64,000 nucleotides of DNA from Nitrosomonas sp. (GTDB lineage Bacteria > Pseudomonadota > Gammaproteobacteria > Burkholderiales > Nitrosomonadaceae). Shown here piece by piece: positions 9,319 through 19,688 of the stretch; position 1 is the stretch's first letter, and each line of letters starts with the position of its first letter. Both the position numbers and the translations under genes were made by a program. The DNA lies in NCBI GenBank assembly GCA_017984435.1, contig JAGNZK010000004.1:1-64000 (forward strand), given 5' to 3'. A model generated the notes under the pieces. The model was not told the origin of the DNA and did not search any database. It worked only from the letters and a program-made list of their open reading frames with translations.

Positions 9319-11733
9319 ATGGTCAATATAGAAATCGACGGTAAGCAGGTATCTGTAGCTAAAGGAAGCACTATTATGGATGGTGCTAAACAGATTGGTG
9401 TTTATATACCGCATTTTTGCTATCACAAAAAATTATCTATCGCAGCAAATTGCCGAATGTGCTTAGTACAAGTGGAAAAGGCACCCAAGCCATTACCAGC
9501 TTGTGCTACTCCAGTGATGGATGGAATGAAAGTTTTTACACATTCTCAGCAAGCAATTGTGGCACAGAAAGGGGTCATGGAATTTTTGCTGATCAATCAT
9601 CCGCTGGATTGTCCAATTTGTGATCAAGGTGGAGAGTGTCAGTTACAAGATCTTGCCGTGGGGTATGGGGCGAGTGGATCGCGGTATACTGAAGCGAAAC
9701 GCGTTGTGGTCAATAAGAATTTGGGACCGCTGATATCAACAGATATGACGCGATGCATTCATTGTACACGGTGTGTGCGTTTCGGCCAGGAGATTGCAGG
9801 GATTATGGAGCTTGGAATGGTTGGACGTGGCGAGCATTCAGAGATACTTGCATTTGTTGGCAAGACGGTGGATTCTGAACTGTCCGGTAATGTCATTGAT
9901 CTTTGTCCCGTTGGTGCGTTAGTCAGTAAACCATTTCGTTATTCGGCGCGTACTTGGGAGTTGTCACGTAGAAAATCAATAAGTCCTCATTGTGGTTTGG
10001 GTTCAAATCTAGTCGTGCAAATCAAACAGAATCGTGTGATGCGTGTTTTGCCTCGAGATAATGAAGCGATTAATGAATGTTGGTTGTCCGATAAAGATCG
10101 CTTTTCCTATGAGGGATTAAACTCTGAAGATAGGTTAACGCGTCCTATGATCAAGCGTGATGGACGGTGGATTGAGTGTGACTGGCAAGAGGCACTGGAA
10201 TTTACCGCCAATGAGCTGCAGGCAATTAAACATAAGTATGGCGCGAAAAGTATTGCCGCATTAGGATCTGCATATAGCACATTGGAAGAGCTTTATTTAT
10301 TGCAAAAATTAATGCGAACCATGGGTAGTGGTAATATCGATCATCGTTTACGCCAATCGGATTTTCGTGCGGATAAACAGTTGCAGGGAATTCCATGGTT
10401 GGGTAACAGTATTGCGGATATGTCGCGATTGAAATCAGTATTGATTATCGGTAGCACGCTGCGCAAAGATCATCCGCTTATTGCACAGCGTTTACGCCAA
10501 GCTGCGAAGAGCGGTATGCAATTGAATATAGTAAATCCGATAGATGATGATTTATTAATTAATATTGCAAATAAAGTGATAGTGGCACCTAATGAGATAG
10601 TTAAGACACTGGCAGAAATCCTAAAGGCAGCGATTGAGATAAAAGGAACGCGACAAGCCAGTGAAGTGCAGCAATTCGTCAATTCAATGGGTGTTGCGAG
10701 TACAGCCAGTGCATTTGCTATCGCTTCCAGTTTAATTGAAAATACGCCAGCAGCGATTTATCTAGGCAATTTAGCTCAACATCATCCCGATTACTCAATG
10801 ATTAATATGCTTGCTGGTTTAATTGCAAAAATTACAGAGGCGAGCTATGGCGTGTTGGGTGAAGCTGCGAATAGCGTGGGTGCTTATTTAGTGGGCGCAA
10901 TACCGGAAATCAGTGCATTATCGATTGCGAAAAAAATGAATCTTGCAGAAATAACCGGATTAAATGCGGCACAAATGCTTGGATTCAGCACTGATTCCAC
11001 TGATGAAGAATGTCAGGCCTTTATATTGATGAATATGGAGCCGGAATTTGATACCTATAATTCCCAGCAGGCACTAAAAACAATCAAGTCGAGTAAATTC
11101 GTGGTATCTATGAGTGCTTATAAAGGGAATGCAGGAGATTATGCAGATGTATTGTTACCCATAGCACCATTTACGGAGACATCAGGTACTTATGTTAGTA
11201 CAGAAGGTAGGATACAAAGTTTCAATGGTGTTGTGTCGCCGTTAGGAGATGCTCGACCAGCCTGGAAGGTGCTGCGTGTACTGGCTAATTTGTTGATGCT
11301 GGAAAAATTTGATTATGAAGCGCCAGAACAAATTCGTGCAGAGATTTTTCCTGATGAACTAGAAATTAATCATTATCTTAATAATACCTTAGGAAGTTTA
11401 GACACTTCGATTAAGGTGACTGAAGGACAAGGGATGCAACGTATTGGAGAGGTGCCGATTTACCGTGCAGATCCTATTGTTCGTCGTGCTGAATCCTTAC
11501 AAACTACACATGATGCGCTACCGCCAAGAGCCTGGATGACAGCTGCAATGATGAAAGATCTGGGTATTGCTGAAGGTGATCAGGTAAAAGTTAGGCAAGG
11601 AGAAGGATTTGTGCATCTTGAAGCTGCTCATGATGAGAAATTACCCGTCAATTGTGTGCGTATTGTATGTGCACACCCGGAAACAATGGCATTGGGTGCC
11701 TTATTCGGGGAAATATTGGTAGAGAAGCTGTGA
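9319..11733 (+). CDS. nuoG: NADH-quinone oxidoreductase subunit G
   Basis: The largest peripheral subunit, a molybdopterin-oxidoreductase homologue that carries a chain of iron-sulfur clusters. The N-terminal ferredoxin domain shows the 2Fe-2S ligands (CYHKK, then CRMC and ACATPV), the His-ligated cluster region [17 protein letters not shown], and a 4Fe-4S motif [10 protein letters not shown], with CPVG later. The remaining part (from about residue 215) is the molybdopterin-like domain. At 804 residues it has the usual length for the proteobacterial short form. It starts with ATG 9319, 62 bp after nuoF. Confidence 0.96.
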   Translation: MVNIEIDGKQVSVAKGSTIMDGAKQIGVYIPHFCYHKKLSIAANCRMCLVQVEKAPKPLPACATPVMDGMKVFTHSQQAIVAQKGVMEFLLINHPLDCPICDQGGECQLQDLAVGYGASGSRYTEAKRVVVNKNLGPLISTDMTRCIHCTRCVRFGQEIAGIMELGMVGRGEHSEILAFVGKTVDSELSGNVIDLCPVGALVSKPFRYSARTWELSRRKSISPHCGLGSNLVVQIKQNRVMRVLPRDNEAINECWLSDKDRFSYEGLNSEDRLTRPMIKRDGRWIECDWQEALEFTANELQAIKHKYGAKSIAALGSAYSTLEELYLLQKLMRTMGSGNIDHRLRQSDFRADKQLQGIPWLGNSIADMSRLKSVLIIGSTLRKDHPLIAQRLRQAAKSGMQLNIVNPIDDDLLINIANKVIVAPNEIVKTLAEILKAAIEIKGTRQASEVQQFVNSMGVASTASAFAIASSLIENTPAAIYLGNLAQHHPDYSMINMLAGLIAKITEASYGVLGEAANSVGAYLVGAIPEISALSIAKKMNLAEITGLNAAQMLGFSTDSTDEECQAFILMNMEPEFDTYNSQQALKTIKSSKFVVSMSAYKGNAGDYADVLLPIAPFTETSGTYVSTEGRIQSFNGVVSPLGDARPAWKVLRVLANLLMLEKFDYEAPEQIRAEIFPDELEINHYLNNTLGSLDTSIKVTEGQGMQRIGEVPIYRADPIVRRAESLQTTHDALPPRAWMTAAMMKDLGIAEGDQVKVRQGEGFVHLEAAHDEKLPVNCVRIVCAHPETMALGALFGEILVEKL

Positions 11734-11755
11734 TGGTAAAGTTTGGGGTTTATTA

Positions 11756-12853
11756 ATGGAATATGTTCAACAACAGTTTGTGCAGATATTTGGAACAGAA
11801 TGGGGTTCCATGCTGTTTTCATTAATGACAAACGTAGTATTTATCTTTGCTATTGTCGTTCCATTACTACTAGGTGTTGCTTATCTAACCTTTGCTGAGC
11901 GCAAGATAATTGCCTATATGCAGATTCGTGTTGGGCCTAATAGAGTGACTTTTTTTGGTATTCCATGGTTGCGCGGGTGGGGGCAACCGATTGCTGATGC
12001 AGTTAAGGCAATCATGAAAGAAATAATTATCCCGACCGGTGCAAATAAATTTTTATTTATTTTAGCGCCAGTACTCACAATTATGCCGGCACTTGCGGCA
12101 TGGGCGGTAATGCCCTTTTCTGCCGAGCTTGTTCTCGCTGATATCAATGCCGGTTTATTATATATTTTGGCAATGACATCGATGGGCATATACGGCATCA
12201 TTATTGCTGGGTGGGCATCGAACTCCAAATATGCATTCTTGGGTGCTATGCGTTCCGCAGCCCAGGTAGTTTCCTATGAGTTGGCAATGGGGTTCGCTTT
12301 GGTATGTGTGCTAATGATGTCGCAAAGTTTGAATCTCGGTGATATAGTGAACGGTCAACAGGGAGACAGTCTGTTGAATTGGTACTTGATTCCATTATTT
12401 CCCATGTTTTTGGTGTATCTGATTTCTGGTGTCGCAGAAACAAATCGTGCGCCATTTGATGTGGCGGAAGGTGAGTCAGAGATTGTTGCGGGTTTTCATG
12501 TTGATTATTCGGGTATGGCCTTTACAGTATTTTTTCTGGCTGAATACTCCAACATGATTCTGGTAGCAGCTTTAACATCAATTATGTTTCTGGGAGGATG
12601 GTTACCGCCTATTGATATTGCGCCATTTACATGGATACCTGGCTTTATCTGGTTGCTGTTAAAAATTGCATTTATCTTGTTCTTTTTTCTTTGGTTTCGC
12701 GCAACCTTTCCGCGATATCGTTACGATCAGATCATGAGACTGGGTTGGAAAATATTTATTCCAATTACGCTCATATGGATTGTTTTATTAGGATTAATAA
12801 TGCAGCTACCTGAATCAGTAAGAAATCTACCTCCACTAAATATCTGGTTTTAG
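11756..12853 (+). CDS. nuoH: NADH-quinone oxidoreductase subunit H
   Basis: Membrane subunit that joins the peripheral arm to the proton-pumping arm and lines the quinone entry. The 365-residue protein has about eight to nine helices. It holds the conserved cytoplasmic loops [20 protein letters not shown] (about residues 60-79) and [20 protein letters not shown] (about 227-246), the latter with the acidic cluster of the E-channel. It lies 22 bp after nuoG and is followed 2 bp later by nuoI. Confidence 0.97.
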   Translation: MEYVQQQFVQIFGTEWGSMLFSLMTNVVFIFAIVVPLLLGVAYLTFAERKIIAYMQIRVGPNRVTFFGIPWLRGWGQPIADAVKAIMKEIIIPTGANKFLFILAPVLTIMPALAAWAVMPFSAELVLADINAGLLYILAMTSMGIYGIIIAGWASNSKYAFLGAMRSAAQVVSYELAMGFALVCVLMMSQSLNLGDIVNGQQGDSLLNWYLIPLFPMFLVYLISGVAETNRAPFDVAEGESEIVAGFHVDYSGMAFTVFFLAEYSNMILVAALTSIMFLGGWLPPIDIAPFTWIPGFIWLLLKIAFILFFFLWFRATFPRYRYDQIMRLGWKIFIPITLIWIVLLGLIMQLPESVRNLPPLNIWF

Positions 12854-12855
12854 GA

Positions 12856-13356
12856 TTGAAGAGTATGATGGATCGTATAAAAAATTTTTTTAGTACCTTT
12901 TTATTATTCGAATTGCTAAAAGGTATGACGGTTACTGGAAAATACCTGTTTAAACCGAAAATAACTGTACACTATCCGGAAGAGAAGACGCCTCAGTCAC
13001 CACGTTTCCGTGGTTTACACGCATTGCGTCGTTATCCCAACGGAGAAGAACGTTGTATTGCCTGCAAACTATGTGAGGCAGTGTGTCCAGCATTGGCTAT
13101 TACCATAGATTCTGAGCAACGTGACGATGGTACACGACGTACTACACGTTATGATATCGATTTGAGTAAATGTATCTTTTGTGGTTTTTGTGAGGAATCT
13201 TGTCCCGTTGATTCAATTGTAGAAACGCGCATACTGGAATATCACGGTGAGAAACGGGGTGATTTAATATACACCAAAGAAATGTTACTGGCTGTTGGGG
13301 ATCGTTATGAAGAGCAGATTGCTAAGGACAGAGAAGCCGATGCACAGTATCGTTAA
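12856..13356 (+). CDS. nuoI: NADH-quinone oxidoreductase subunit I
   Basis: The 8Fe-ferredoxin-like subunit that carries clusters N6a and N6b and leads electrons to NuoB. Two 4Fe-4S motifs are clear: [12 protein letters not shown] (about residues 61-72) and [12 protein letters not shown] (about 100-111). The reading frame opens as TTG AAG AGT ATG ATG at 12856; a later ATG in this cluster could serve as the real start, a difference of only a few residues. The length of 166 is normal. Confidence 0.96.
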   Translation: MKSMMDRIKNFFSTFLLFELLKGMTVTGKYLFKPKITVHYPEEKTPQSPRFRGLHALRRYPNGEERCIACKLCEAVCPALAITIDSEQRDDGTRRTTRYDIDLSKCIFCGFCEESCPVDSIVETRILEYHGEKRGDLIYTKEMLLAVGDRYEEQIAKDREADAQYR

Positions 13357-13375
13357 ATCTTGCTGGTAAATACAC

Positions 13376-13981
13376 ATGAATTTTCAAGATGTTATATTTT
13401 ATATTTTTTCGGCTATTCTGATCACATCGGCACTCGGTGTTATTACGTTTCGTAATCCGATTTATTCAGCATTATTGCTTGTGTTAGCGTTTATTACCTG
13501 TGCTGGCTTATGGTTATTATTGGAAGCAGAATTTCTTGCGATCACTTTAGTGTTGGTCTATGTAGGTGCAGTAATGGTGTTGTTTCTGTTTGTTGTGATG
13601 ATGTTGGATATTAATTTGGATCAATTACGTGAAGGGTTCTGGAAGTGGTTTCCTTTTGGAGCACTTGTTGCGCTGATTATGGTTGGTGAAATATCAATGG
13701 TTTTAATGGGTAAGTATTTCGGACTTGAAGAAATGCCAGTGCCCAACCCACAAGGTGCAGATTACAGTAATACCAGAGAGCTGGGGCGTCTGATTTATAC
13801 CGAATATGTGTATGCCTTTGAGCTCGCCGCGGTACTTTTGTTAGTTGCAATGGTAGCAGCAATAGCACTAACTTTACGTCATCGTGAGGACAAGAGATCA
13901 CCGAATCCATCCAGACAGATTAGAGTGAAAAAAGAAGATCGGATACGTATAGTGGCTATGCCATCAGAAAAGAAAGAATGA
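13376..13981 (+). CDS. nuoJ: NADH-quinone oxidoreductase subunit J
   Basis: Membrane subunit of the complex I hydrophobic arm, with five helices. The segment EFLAITLVLVYVGAVMVLFL (about residues 51-70) is the family's signature third helix with its pi-bulge. The 201-residue length is normal; the C-terminal tail after helix five is basic and cytoplasmic. It lies between nuoI (19 bp upstream) and nuoK (56 bp downstream). Confidence 0.95.
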   Translation: MNFQDVIFYIFSAILITSALGVITFRNPIYSALLLVLAFITCAGLWLLLEAEFLAITLVLVYVGAVMVLFLFVVMMLDINLDQLREGFWKWFPFGALVALIMVGEISMVLMGKYFGLEEMPVPNPQGADYSNTRELGRLIYTEYVYAFELAAVLLLVAMVAAIALTLRHREDKRSPNPSRQIRVKKEDRIRIVAMPSEKKE

Positions 13982-14037
13982 AGAAGTCATTCAAAATTGT
14001 CAGATAATTAATAAAAATATGAGAAGAGGTAGTTAGT

Positions 14038-14343
14038 TTGGTATCGTTATCCCATTATCTGGTACTTGGTGCAATTTTGTTTGCTATCGGTATCGTCGGT
14101 ATTTTTCTCAACCGAAAAAATGTCATTATTATATTGATGTCTATTGAATTGATGCTATTAGCTGTCAATATGAATTTTGTGGCATTTTCACATTATTTAC
14201 AGGATATATCCGGACAAATTTTTGTGTTTTTTATTTTAACAGTTGCTGCAGCTGAATCAGCCATAGGCTTAGCAATACTCGTCGCGTTATTTCGTAATCA
14301 GCAAACGATTAATGTTGATGATCTGGATAAACTCAAAGGCTAA
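14038..14343 (+). CDS. nuoK: NADH-quinone oxidoreductase subunit K
   Basis: Small three-helix subunit homologous to MrpC, part of the proton path. The 101 residues show the buried glutamates in [19 protein letters not shown] (about 35) and in [11 protein letters not shown] (about 72). The start is TTG at 14038: it matches the family N-terminus ([14 protein letters not shown]), and GAGG at 14026-14029 lies 8 bases upstream. No in-frame ATG near this place would preserve the first helix. Confidence 0.95.
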   Translation: MVSLSHYLVLGAILFAIGIVGIFLNRKNVIIILMSIELMLLAVNMNFVAFSHYLQDISGQIFVFFILTVAAAESAIGLAILVALFRNQQTINVDDLDKLKG

Positions 14344-14389
14344 TACAAAAGTATAAAAATTTAAATATATATAATTGACATAAGAATTA

Positions 14390-16339
14390 TTGACCGAGAT
14401 GCAAAAACTTTATTTATTGGTGCCGCTAGCACCGCTAGTGGGAGCACTCATAGCTGGATTACTGGGACGTTTTATTGGGCCTGCATGGAGTCATCGTGCA
14501 ACGATCTCGCTTGTTTCTGTTTCCTTGCTGGCATCTATTATTATTTTTCTGGATGTACTGGAAGGCAATAGCTATAACGGCAGTGTTTATACATGGCTGG
14601 TGACTGGTGATACACGATTCGAAATAGGTTTTTTAATTGATCAATTATCAGCAACTATGATGGTTGTTGTCAGCTTAGTTTCACTCATGGTGCATATTTA
14701 TACCATTGGTTATATGCATGGTGATCCTGGCTATCAGCGTTTCTTCAGCTATATTTCATTATTCACTTTCTCAATGATGATGCTGGTGATGTCAAATAAT
14801 TTTTTACAATTATTTTTCGGTTGGGAGGCTGTTGGTCTTGTATCTTATTTATTAATTGGATTTTGGTATACTCGTCCAACTGCTATCTATGCCAATATGA
14901 AGGCATTTTTAGTTAATCGTATCGGCGATTTTGGCTTTCTCCTGGGAATCGCGATGGTATTGATGCATTTTGGTACATTGGATTACGCCACTGTTTTTGC
15001 GCAAGCGCCTGAGATAGTTAATGAGAGGGTTGAATTAATACCCGGTATGTCCTGGTTGGTAATTACACTGATCTGTATTTTGTTGTTTGTTGGTGCCATG
15101 GGCAAATCAGCACAATTTCCGCTACATGTGTGGTTACCTGATTCGATGGAAGGGCCTACGCCAATTTCTGCGTTGATTCATGCAGCTACTATGGTGACAG
15201 CAGGTATCTTCATGGTGGCACGGATGTCGCCACTATTTGAATTATCGGATACGGCACTATCGGTTATATTGGTGATTGGCGGCATTACGACATTGTTTAT
15301 GGCACTCATAGCTGTAGTACAGAATGACATCAAGCGAGTGGTTGCCTATTCCACTTTGTCGCAATTGGGGTATATGACCGTCGCATTAGGCGCATCTGCT
15401 TATTCCGCTGCTATTTTCCATTTGATGACACATGCATTCTTTAAAGCCGTTTTATTTTTAGGCGCGGGTTCTGTCATTATTGCCATGCACCATGAACAAA
15501 ACATGCAAAAAATGGGTGGGCTTAAAAATTATATGCCGATTACCTATTGGACAATGTTTGTTGCTGCACTGGCTAGTGCCGGTGTACCTGGTTTCTCTGG
15601 TTTCTTTTCTAAAGATGCAATCATCGAGGCTGTTCATTTTGCTAATGTTCCCGGTGTCGGTTTTGCTTATTTCTGTGTATTGACAACTGTATTTGTTACA
15701 GCCTTGTATACATTCCGACTGATATTCATGACCTTCCATGGACATCCTCGGATGGATGCGCATACCAAAGAGCATTTACATGAATCGCCTTGGGTGGTGA
15801 CATTACCACTAGCCATTCTAGCAATACCAACGATTGCTGCCGGATGGTTTATAGGTCCCATTGTTTTTGGTGATTATTTTAATAATGTGATTTATGTCTT
15901 GCCGCAGCATGATGCTATTGAGAAATTAGGTGCAGAATTTACGGGCATTACGGGAATGATGGTGCATGCGCTGTCTACAGCACCATTTTGGTTATCAGTT
16001 GCAGGCATTTTTACCGCTTGGTATTTATATAGCGCAAGAACGGATATACCAGGAAAAATAAAAGCTCGCTGTGGTTTCCTGTATAACCTACTAGATCGCA
16101 AATATTACATTGATGAATTTTATTCCTGGTTGTTTGCTGGTGGCACACGTGCTTTAGGTACGGCATTGTGGAAATATGGTGATATTAAAGTGATTGATGG
16201 TTTTTTTGTCAATGGAACAGCTCGCGTGGTAGCGTTGACGGCGACAATAGTAAGGCGTTATCAGACGGGTTATATCTATCATTATGCGTTTACTATGATT
16301 GTTGGCATATTTGTTATCATGACGTTATGGCTTTACTAG
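14390..16339 (+). CDS. nuoL: NADH-quinone oxidoreductase subunit L
   Basis: The distal antiporter-like proton-pumping subunit with the long lateral helix. The 649-residue protein contains the Mrp/ND5 core, with LQLFFGWEAVGLVSYLLIGF (about residues 140-159) carrying a key Glu, MGKSAQFPLHVWLPDSMEGP (about 236-255) with the pumping Lys, and the C-terminal lateral-helix region. The frame can open at TTG 14390 or at ATG 14399. The ATG gives the usual MQKLYLLVPLAP start and is preferred by family comparison, but neither site has a clear Shine-Dalgarno. Confidence 0.96.
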   Translation: MTEMQKLYLLVPLAPLVGALIAGLLGRFIGPAWSHRATISLVSVSLLASIIIFLDVLEGNSYNGSVYTWLVTGDTRFEIGFLIDQLSATMMVVVSLVSLMVHIYTIGYMHGDPGYQRFFSYISLFTFSMMMLVMSNNFLQLFFGWEAVGLVSYLLIGFWYTRPTAIYANMKAFLVNRIGDFGFLLGIAMVLMHFGTLDYATVFAQAPEIVNERVELIPGMSWLVITLICILLFVGAMGKSAQFPLHVWLPDSMEGPTPISALIHAATMVTAGIFMVARMSPLFELSDTALSVILVIGGITTLFMALIAVVQNDIKRVVAYSTLSQLGYMTVALGASAYSAAIFHLMTHAFFKAVLFLGAGSVIIAMHHEQNMQKMGGLKNYMPITYWTMFVAALASAGVPGFSGFFSKDAIIEAVHFANVPGVGFAYFCVLTTVFVTALYTFRLIFMTFHGHPRMDAHTKEHLHESPWVVTLPLAILAIPTIAAGWFIGPIVFGDYFNNVIYVLPQHDAIEKLGAEFTGITGMMVHALSTAPFWLSVAGIFTAWYLYSARTDIPGKIKARCGFLYNLLDRKYYIDEFYSWLFAGGTRALGTALWKYGDIKVIDGFFVNGTARVVALTATIVRRYQTGYIYHYAFTMIVGIFVIMTLWLY

Positions 16340-16436
16340 ACTTAGTAAAAAGACTGTAAAACATAATGCTTAATATAGATATTAATAAATCAAATATTTA
16401 GCGATAATAAATACTAATAAATAAAACGGAATAAGT

Positions 16437-17921
16437 ATGTCGTTTGAGTTCCCACTGTTGAGTTTAATTATTTGGCTGCCAATTGTGTTTGGTATTGCCG
16501 TATTTGCAACCGGAAATGATCATAATGCGCAAATTGCTCGCTGGATAGCTTTTGCAGGATCAATTCTGGGATTGTTAGTGGCTATTCCTCTTTATACTGG
16601 CTTTGATTCCACAACGAGTGCAATGCAGTTTGTTGAGAATCACAGTTGGTTTGAGCGTTTTAATGTCAATTATCATGTGGGTGTGGATGGTATATCAATG
16701 CCCTTGATATTGTTAAATTGCTTCATTACACCGCTGGTTGTGGTCGCAGGCTGGGAAGTTATAAAAGAACGTGTATCCCAGTATATGGGTGCTTTTTTAA
16801 TTATGTCCGGCATTGTTAACGGTGTTTTTTCTTCATTGGATGCCATTCTGTTTTATGTGTTCTGGGAAGCATCACTAATACCAATGTTCCTGATTATCGG
16901 GATATGGGGTGGACCTAATCGTGTTTATGCGTCTATCAAGTTTTTTCTTTATACATTACTTGGTTCTCTGTTGATGTTGATCGCCTTTATTTATCTGTAT
17001 CGGATATCGGGTGGCAGCTTTTCGATACAGGATTATCATCAACTAGCTATTCCGTTGACGCCGCAGATCTTAATTTTTGTCGCATTTTTACTGGCATTTG
17101 CAGTGAAGGTACCGATGTGGCCGGTACATACTTGGTTGCCTGACGCACACGTAGAAGCGCCGACGGGTGGTTCAGTTGTTCTAGCAGCTATTTTACTTAA
17201 ACTAGGTGGCTACGGTTTCCTGCGTTTTTCGCTGCCCATTGCTCCTGATGCCAGTCATTATCTGGCAGGTATGATGATTGTACTTTCTTTGATAGCAGTG
17301 GTTTATATTGGATTGATTGCGCTCATGCAAGTGGATATGAAGAAGCTGATCGCCTATTCGTCGGTAGCGCATATGGGATTTGTTACTTTAGGTTTTTTTC
17401 TGTTTAACGCCTACGGTGTTGAAGGCGCTATGGTTCAGATGATTTCGCACGGATTTATTTCTGGCGCTATGTTCCTGTGTGTAGGTGTGCTATACGATAG
17501 ATTACATTCGCGTCAAATTGCGGACTATGGTGGGGTCGTCAATAAAATGCCCGTATTTGCTACTTTTTTTATGTTATTTGCGATGGCAAATGCCGGACTA
17601 CCAGGTACAAGCGGCTTTGTAGGTGAATTTATGGTTATTATGGGCAGTATGGAGGTTAGCTTTTGGTATGCATTTTTAGCTGCGACTACACTGGTTTTTG
17701 GTGCAGCTTATACATTATGGATGTATAAACGAGTTATATTTGGTGCTGTAGCGAGCCCGGCTGTTGAAGGATTAGAAGATATATCAAAACGTGAGTTTGC
17801 ATTACTGGCAGTTTTAGCGATTTCAGTTTTATGGATTGGTGTTTATCCTAACCCATTAACTGAAGTAATGCATGCAACAATAGATCATTTACTGACACAT
17901 GTGAGTAGCAGTAAGCTGTAA
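16437..17921 (+). CDS. nuoM: NADH-quinone oxidoreductase subunit M
   Basis: Antiporter-like proton-pumping subunit of complex I. The 494 residues show the conserved Glu helix FYVFWEASLIPMFLIIGIWG (about residues 140-159) and the pumping-Lys segment FAVKVPMWPVHTWLPDAHVE (about 221-240), followed by APTGGSVVLAAILLKLGGYG. It starts with ATG 16437, about 100 bp after nuoL in an AT-rich gap, and precedes nuoN by 50 bp. Confidence 0.97.
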   Translation: MSFEFPLLSLIIWLPIVFGIAVFATGNDHNAQIARWIAFAGSILGLLVAIPLYTGFDSTTSAMQFVENHSWFERFNVNYHVGVDGISMPLILLNCFITPLVVVAGWEVIKERVSQYMGAFLIMSGIVNGVFSSLDAILFYVFWEASLIPMFLIIGIWGGPNRVYASIKFFLYTLLGSLLMLIAFIYLYRISGGSFSIQDYHQLAIPLTPQILIFVAFLLAFAVKVPMWPVHTWLPDAHVEAPTGGSVVLAAILLKLGGYGFLRFSLPIAPDASHYLAGMMIVLSLIAVVYIGLIALMQVDMKKLIAYSSVAHMGFVTLGFFLFNAYGVEGAMVQMISHGFISGAMFLCVGVLYDRLHSRQIADYGGVVNKMPVFATFFMLFAMANAGLPGTSGFVGEFMVIMGSMEVSFWYAFLAATTLVFGAAYTLWMYKRVIFGAVASPAVEGLEDISKREFALLAVLAISVLWIGVYPNPLTEVMHATIDHLLTHVSSSKL

Positions 17922-17971
17922 CAAAATGATTCCAGAATGGTGATATTTCCCGACATGAGGATTAAGAATTA

Positions 17972-19417
17972 ATGAATTTTATACCGCCTGATTTTACGCC
18001 GGCTTCTTCTGAGATATTTATGCTTATTATGGTGTGCGTGGTAATGCTGGCTGATCTCACTGTAGGCGAGAATAGGCGTTATGTCGCCTATTTGCTAACA
18101 CAAATTACGTTATTGGGTTGCGCATTACTGACTTTTTTATCATTTTCGACAGAAACCACTCAAACATTCTCCGGCATGTTTGTTGATGATGCGATGGCAG
18201 ATATACTCAAGTTGATGGTGTACGGTACGGTTTCAGCAGTGCTGGTTTACTCCCATACTTATATCAGTGATCGTGGCATGCTGAGAGGTGAGTTTTTTAG
18301 CCTAATATTGTTCGCGACATTGGGAATGATGGTGATGATTTCCGCCAGTCATTTTCTGACACTCTATCTCGGTCTAGAGTTGCTCTCGCTTTCTCTTTAC
18401 GCTTTGGTGGCATTACGTCGAGATTCGGTCATGGCAACTGAAGCAGCTATGAAGTTTTTTGTATTGGGTGCATTAGCTTCTGGATTTTTGCTTTATGGTA
18501 TGTCGATGGTTTATGGTGCAACCGGGACATTACATGTTTCTCAACTTACTCAAATCATACAAAGTGGAGCGAGTAGTAAAGAGGTTTTAGTTGTAGGGCT
18601 GGTATTTATTGTGGCTGGTATCAGCTTCAAGTTAAGTGCAGCACCTTTCCACATGTGGGCACCTGATGTTTATCAAGGCGCACCCACTGCAGTTACATTG
18701 TTTATTGGTTCTGCACCAAAGTTGGCAGCTTTTGGTTTTGTGATGCGCCTGCTGATTGAAGGATTGGGAGAAATGGTCGCTGATTGGCAAGGAATGTTGA
18801 TGATTCTGGCGGTCATGTCAATGGCAGTAGGTAATATTGCAGCTATTGCGCAAACGAATATTAAACGTATGCTGGCTTATTCAACCATTTCTCATATGGG
18901 ATTTCTGCTATTAGGTTTCATAAGTGCAGATTCAAATGGTTATAGTTCTGCATTATTTTATGTTATCGCCTATGTTCTGATGACACTGGGTACTTTTGCA
19001 ATGATCATGGTATTGTGCCGTAGTGGTTTTGAGGCGGAGAATATTAGTGATTTCAGAGGATTGAGTAAGAGAAGTCCCTGGTATGCGTTTATTACTTTGC
19101 TACTGATGTTTTCGCTGGCAGGTATTCCACCCATGATCGGGTTTTATGCCAAGATGGCTGTATTGCAGGCAGTTGTTAATGCAGGCTATGTCTGGTTAGC
19201 GGTCGCAGCTGTACTATTTTCATTAATCGGTGCCTTTTATTACTTGCGTATTATTAAATTGATGTACTTTGATGAACCAGAAACTGATGAGCCTATTCTG
19301 CCTAGTAATGATGTAAAAATTCTGTTGAGCGCGAATGGTTTTGCAGTACTGGCACTTGGTCTATTTCCTCAGGCGTTGATGGGATTAAGTCTCTACGCTA
19401 TTCAAAATTCAATGTAA
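17972..19417 (+). CDS. nuoN: NADH-quinone oxidoreductase subunit N
   Basis: Third antiporter-like proton-pumping subunit and last gene of the nuo cluster. The 481-residue, about 14-helix protein has the Glu-bearing motif [18 protein letters not shown] (about residues 131-148), the Lys-bearing stretch [20 protein letters not shown] (about 216-235) and [15 protein letters not shown] strong 18-bp hairpin follows the stop directly and probably marks the 3' end of the operon mRNA. Confidence 0.97.
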   Translation: MNFIPPDFTPASSEIFMLIMVCVVMLADLTVGENRRYVAYLLTQITLLGCALLTFLSFSTETTQTFSGMFVDDAMADILKLMVYGTVSAVLVYSHTYISDRGMLRGEFFSLILFATLGMMVMISASHFLTLYLGLELLSLSLYALVALRRDSVMATEAAMKFFVLGALASGFLLYGMSMVYGATGTLHVSQLTQIIQSGASSKEVLVVGLVFIVAGISFKLSAAPFHMWAPDVYQGAPTAVTLFIGSAPKLAAFGFVMRLLIEGLGEMVADWQGMLMILAVMSMAVGNIAAIAQTNIKRMLAYSTISHMGFLLLGFISADSNGYSSALFYVIAYVLMTLGTFAMIMVLCRSGFEAENISDFRGLSKRSPWYAFITLLLMFSLAGIPPMIGFYAKMAVLQAVVNAGYVWLAVAAVLFSLIGAFYYLRIIKLMYFDEPETDEPILPSNDVKILLSANGFAVLALGLFPQALMGLSLYAIQNSM

Positions 19418-19420
19418 TCA

Positions 19421-19471
19421 TAGTTGCTAATAGCAAGGGCGCGTTTAAGAAATCCTTGCTATTAGCAACTA
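19421..19471. terminator. 18-bp hairpin at the end of the nuo operon
   Basis: The arms at 19421-19438 and 19454-19471 are perfect inverted repeats of 18 bases (inner part GTTGCTAATAGCAAGG / CCTTGCTATTAGCAAC), with a 15-base loop, starting 4 bases after the nuoN stop. There is no T-run on either side, so it is more likely an RNA-stabilising or Rho-assisted 3' end than a classical intrinsic terminator. Confidence 0.6.
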
Positions 19472-19632
19472 ACAAAGATATTCGAAACAGATTCTTGCTA
19501 AATAGAATGTTTTCTCATGACATGTGCGCAAGATTTTCTTAGGTTACTTCTTTTTATAAAATAGGTTTTTTGTTGGAAGTTATTCTATGGATACTGTATG
19601 TCTTAATTTAGAATAACTTACTAACAAACTGA

Positions 19633-19660
19633 CTTGAATTTTTCTGCATGATCCCCATAC
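19633..19660 (+). promoter_or_regulatory. Sigma-32 (RpoH) heat-shock promoter of htpG
   Basis: CTTGAAT (19633-19639), 13 bases, then CCCCATAC (19653-19660). This fits the known sigma-32 consensus CTTGAAA-N13-17-CCCCATNT closely and lies 28 bases upstream of the htpG start, leaving a short leader with the AAGGAG ribosome site. The match to a known heat-shock gene makes the call strong. Confidence 0.85.
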
Positions 19661-19688
19661 AAAAAACAAAATTTTTAAGGAGACAAAT

